Of a stretch of 64,000 nucleotides of DNA, positions 62,257-64,000 are shown piece after piece. A program made the translations under genes and the position numbers. Within the stretch, counting starts at the first letter, position 1. The number at the start of each line of letters is the position of its first letter. The stretch lies in NCBI RefSeq assembly GCF_003241315.1, contig NZ_QFOZ01000004.1, forward strand, positions 159,367 to 223,366. The letters run 5' to 3'. This stretch comes from Lawsonella clevelandensis (lineage in GTDB: Bacteria; Actinomycetota; Actinomycetes; Mycobacteriales; Mycobacteriaceae). The notes beneath the pieces are model-generated. The model did no database searches. It saw nothing but the letters and a program-made list of their open reading frames with translations, and was not told the origin of the DNA.

Positions 62257-63679
62257 TTAGTGCTTTACCCACCAATGCTTCATAACAAGCTGAGCGAAGG
62301 CAGTGTTATCGAGGTAGCGTCCGCGCTTCAGATCGTGGTGTTTGGCCAGATTAAGTACGGTGTCAGAGCCTGCACCGTGGACGAAGAAGGGGACTAGCTG
62401 GTTGGTGTGTTCGTCCGAAAGCCACTGCATCTGGATAGCTGAACCATCTTTGCTGAGGGTACGGAAGTTGTCCTTAGATGGACCGTTGATGAAACCAGTT
62501 TCGTGGTCAGCGGTAACAATAAGAAGCGTATCGTTCCAGCTGGAGTACTTTTCTACCCATGCGGAAACATCGTCAATAGCTTTTATGAAGTCGGTTGTTT
62601 CTTCAATGCTGCGGGCGGTTTCATTGGCGTGTCCACACCAGTCGATGGCCCCACCTTCAATCATGAGGAAAGAACCATTCTTGTTATCGTCTAGGACGTT
62701 GAGGACGCTGAGGGAAAGATCGGAGAGAGTGGGGACGTCCTTGGTGAAGGGTGTCTGACCTACCTGCTCGAGGGTAGATTTCTTGGCGACAGAACTGCGT
62801 TTTTCTTGCAGTGTGGAACCTACTTGAGGAACGCCCCAGACACGCTTCCCATGGAAGTTCATGTTTGTGCGGGCCATGCGGGAGAAGTCTTGTGTTTTCT
62901 GGAAGAAAGAATATGCAGTCTGTCCAGATGACAGAGCTCTCCAGTCGGAGGGAGAAATGTAGGTGTAGTCAGGCTTTTTCACACGACGATGGTTGTCGTC
63001 GTAGAAGGGATGGCCGGGAGCGATAACAACATCGAGTTGGCTATTAATCATTTGGTTGGCGATGTTGTGGTAGTTCTTGCGGCTCGGTTCGTGGGCAACA
63101 TACGTAGCCGGGGTGGCGTGAGAATAGGGAACGCTGGAAACAACGCCTGCGGACTTTCCCATCTTCTTGGCACGTTCGGTGAGGTTCTCTACAGGCGGTT
63201 GAAAATATCCATACCGATAACGCCGCGAAGAGTTTTATGTCCGGTGGCCATAGCTGTACCGGCGGCGGCGGAATCAGTGGGTTTACCGGTAGCACCTTCC
63301 GTGGAGGACCAGTTAACGAACGTATTGTATGTGCCGAATGCGGGGTAAGTACTCATGCTGACGCGTTGCCAGCTTTGGAAACCGGGTTGGGGAGTGTTCT
63401 GCGGTTTTTCACCATGCTGGCCTACTTGATAGCCGGTGGTGTTGCGGTGGTACAGATTAGCGAGGTCAAGAGTGTTGTAGCCCATGCCGTCACCAATCAT
63501 GACAATAATATTCTTGGGGACGCTAGCAGAGCTTTTCAGAGGAAGAGCATGGGCTGTCGTAGCGGGAAGAGCTGCTGCGAGGACGAGTGCTGCAGCTCCA
63601 AGAGCTGGTAGATGTTTCTTAGTAGTGGGGAGTTTTTATGGTGCTGGGGAGTAGAAGACCATAATGGGATGAAAGTCAT
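62257..63679 (-). pseudogene. phoA: Secreted alkaline phosphatase, two apparent frameshifts
   Basis: Reading from ATG 63679 (AAGGAG upstream), about 15 residues in frame are followed by a shift: the signal peptide (KHLPALGAAALVLAAAL-TTAHA) and MIGDGMGYN lie in another frame that has no start codon, only a TAA just before. That frame covers about 63640 to 63190 and stops after MDIFNRL; the next frame (PVENLTERAKKMGKSAG onward) runs to 62257. The nucleophile motif (TDSAAAGTAMATG) and metal ligands (WCGHANE, TADHETG, FFVHG) are all present in the joined product. The first shift lies at a T5/G4 run near 63626-63637. This is either a recent pseudogene or a sequencing artefact. Confidence 0.75.
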
Positions 63680-63965
63680 TAAAGCTCCTTAGATGAGGAC
63701 AGACATCTTCTCCAGGCTACTTTAAATAGGAAAAATTAATATAAAACATAGGTAAATATATATAAAATATCAGGTATTAGCAGAAAAGTGATACGTAATC
63801 TGGCGTAATGCAATATCGCTACATTAAGGCCTTTTTCAGCCCCATTCTAGAGAATTCTTGTTATGTAGCTTTTCCACAGTAATAGCTGAAGGTATAAAGT
63901 GTCCTCTGACTGTTCAGCACATTAATGAACTATGAGAAAGCAGAAAAGAAAGTAGAAATCTATCT
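63680..63965. other. AT-rich gap upstream of the alkaline phosphatase gene
   Basis: 286 bases with a marked A+T-rich stretch at 63720-63780. It must hold the phosphatase promoter on the minus strand and possibly one for the gene that begins at 63966. I see no convincing PHO box or box pair. Confidence 0.4.
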
Positions 63966-64000
63966 ATGACTTCTCCCTACAACACTCCCGATACTCCCGA
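63966..64000 (+). CDS. Start of a gene running past the window edge
   Basis: An ATG at 63966, then Thr, Ser, Pro, Tyr, Asn, Thr, Pro, Asp, Thr, Pro. The Pro/Thr-rich start looks like many exported or soluble actinobacterial N-termini, but only 11 codons are visible and no clear binding site precedes it. Confidence 0.3.
   Translation, partial: MTSPYNTPDTP

Noticed and set aside
1..64000. Insertion sequences or transposases
   Set aside because: No transposase motifs or terminal inverted repeats with target duplications were seen anywhere in the window.

Overview
The window looks like a chromosome segment from an actinomycete of the order Mycobacteriales (Corynebacterium / Lawsonella / Mycobacterium relatives). 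Mycothiol synthesis (mshA), SenX3-RegX3, the 33-residue ribosomal protein bS22, an actinobacterial L10 leader and an mycobacterial-style RpoB/RpoC support this. The gene order is a compressed version of what I recall from Mycobacterium tuberculosis: Rv3400/Rv3401-like pair, sdhCAB, then the Rv0476-deoC-DUF2993-murB-mshA-gpmA-senX3-regX3-proC-HTH-bS22 series, then the menA-menE-pitA-menB-menC-menD-menG-grcC series, then secE-nusG-rplKA-rplJL-rpoBC. Species is not certain; a small-genome Lawsonella-like or Corynebacterium-like organism is my guess from synteny and a moderate GC content.

Layout. 1-3.6 kb: a truncated membrane protein, then a HAD beta-phosphoglucomutase-like enzyme translationally coupled to a GH65 glycoside phosphorylase. 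3.6-7.9 kb: a long AT-rich control region with inverted repeats, then sdhCAB and a strong terminator. 7.9-11.5 kb: an unrecognised soluble protein, a lipoprotein, DUF445 and DUF2516 membrane proteins. 11.5-18.4 kb: purU, a DeoC homologue that lacks the Schiff-base lysine, a DUF2993 (LmeA-like) protein, a methyltransferase, murB and a fadD. 18.4-24.6 kb: mshA, gpmA, senX3-regX3, proC, an excisionase-type HTH protein and bS22. 24.6-32.1 kb: secreted trypsin-like protease, PfkB kinase, membrane proteins, solitary HemD, copper chaperone and copper ATPase, histidine phosphatase. 32.1-35.3 kb: a large secreted GH35 beta-galactosidase of the fungal-like type.

35.4-48.8 kb is a menaquinone region. 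MenD, MenC, MenE, MenB, MenA and MenG catalyse most of the path from isochorismate to menaquinone, and a polyprenyl diphosphate synthase supplies the side chain. The phosphate transporter pitA lies among them, and an unusual pair (a WecA/TagO-like glycosyl-1-phosphate transferase and a degenerate CapF-like SDR-cupin protein) is translationally coupled to menD. Menaquinone links to the sdhCAB complex, which is the menaquinone-type b558 form. 48.8-62.2 kb holds four tRNAs (Tyr, Thr, Met, Trp) and the secE-nusG-rplK-rplA-rplJ-rplL-rpoB-rpoC information-processing block with its attenuator and terminators. 62.2-63.7 kb carries an alkaline phosphatase gene, opposite in direction, broken by two apparent frameshifts.

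The points most worth a second look are the catalytically altered DeoC, substitutions in the thiopeptide-binding loop of uL11, the sugar-transferase/CapF-like pair inside the men operon, the frameshifted alkaline phosphatase, and short tandem repeats (periods of about 9-26 bases) that fill several intergenic gaps.
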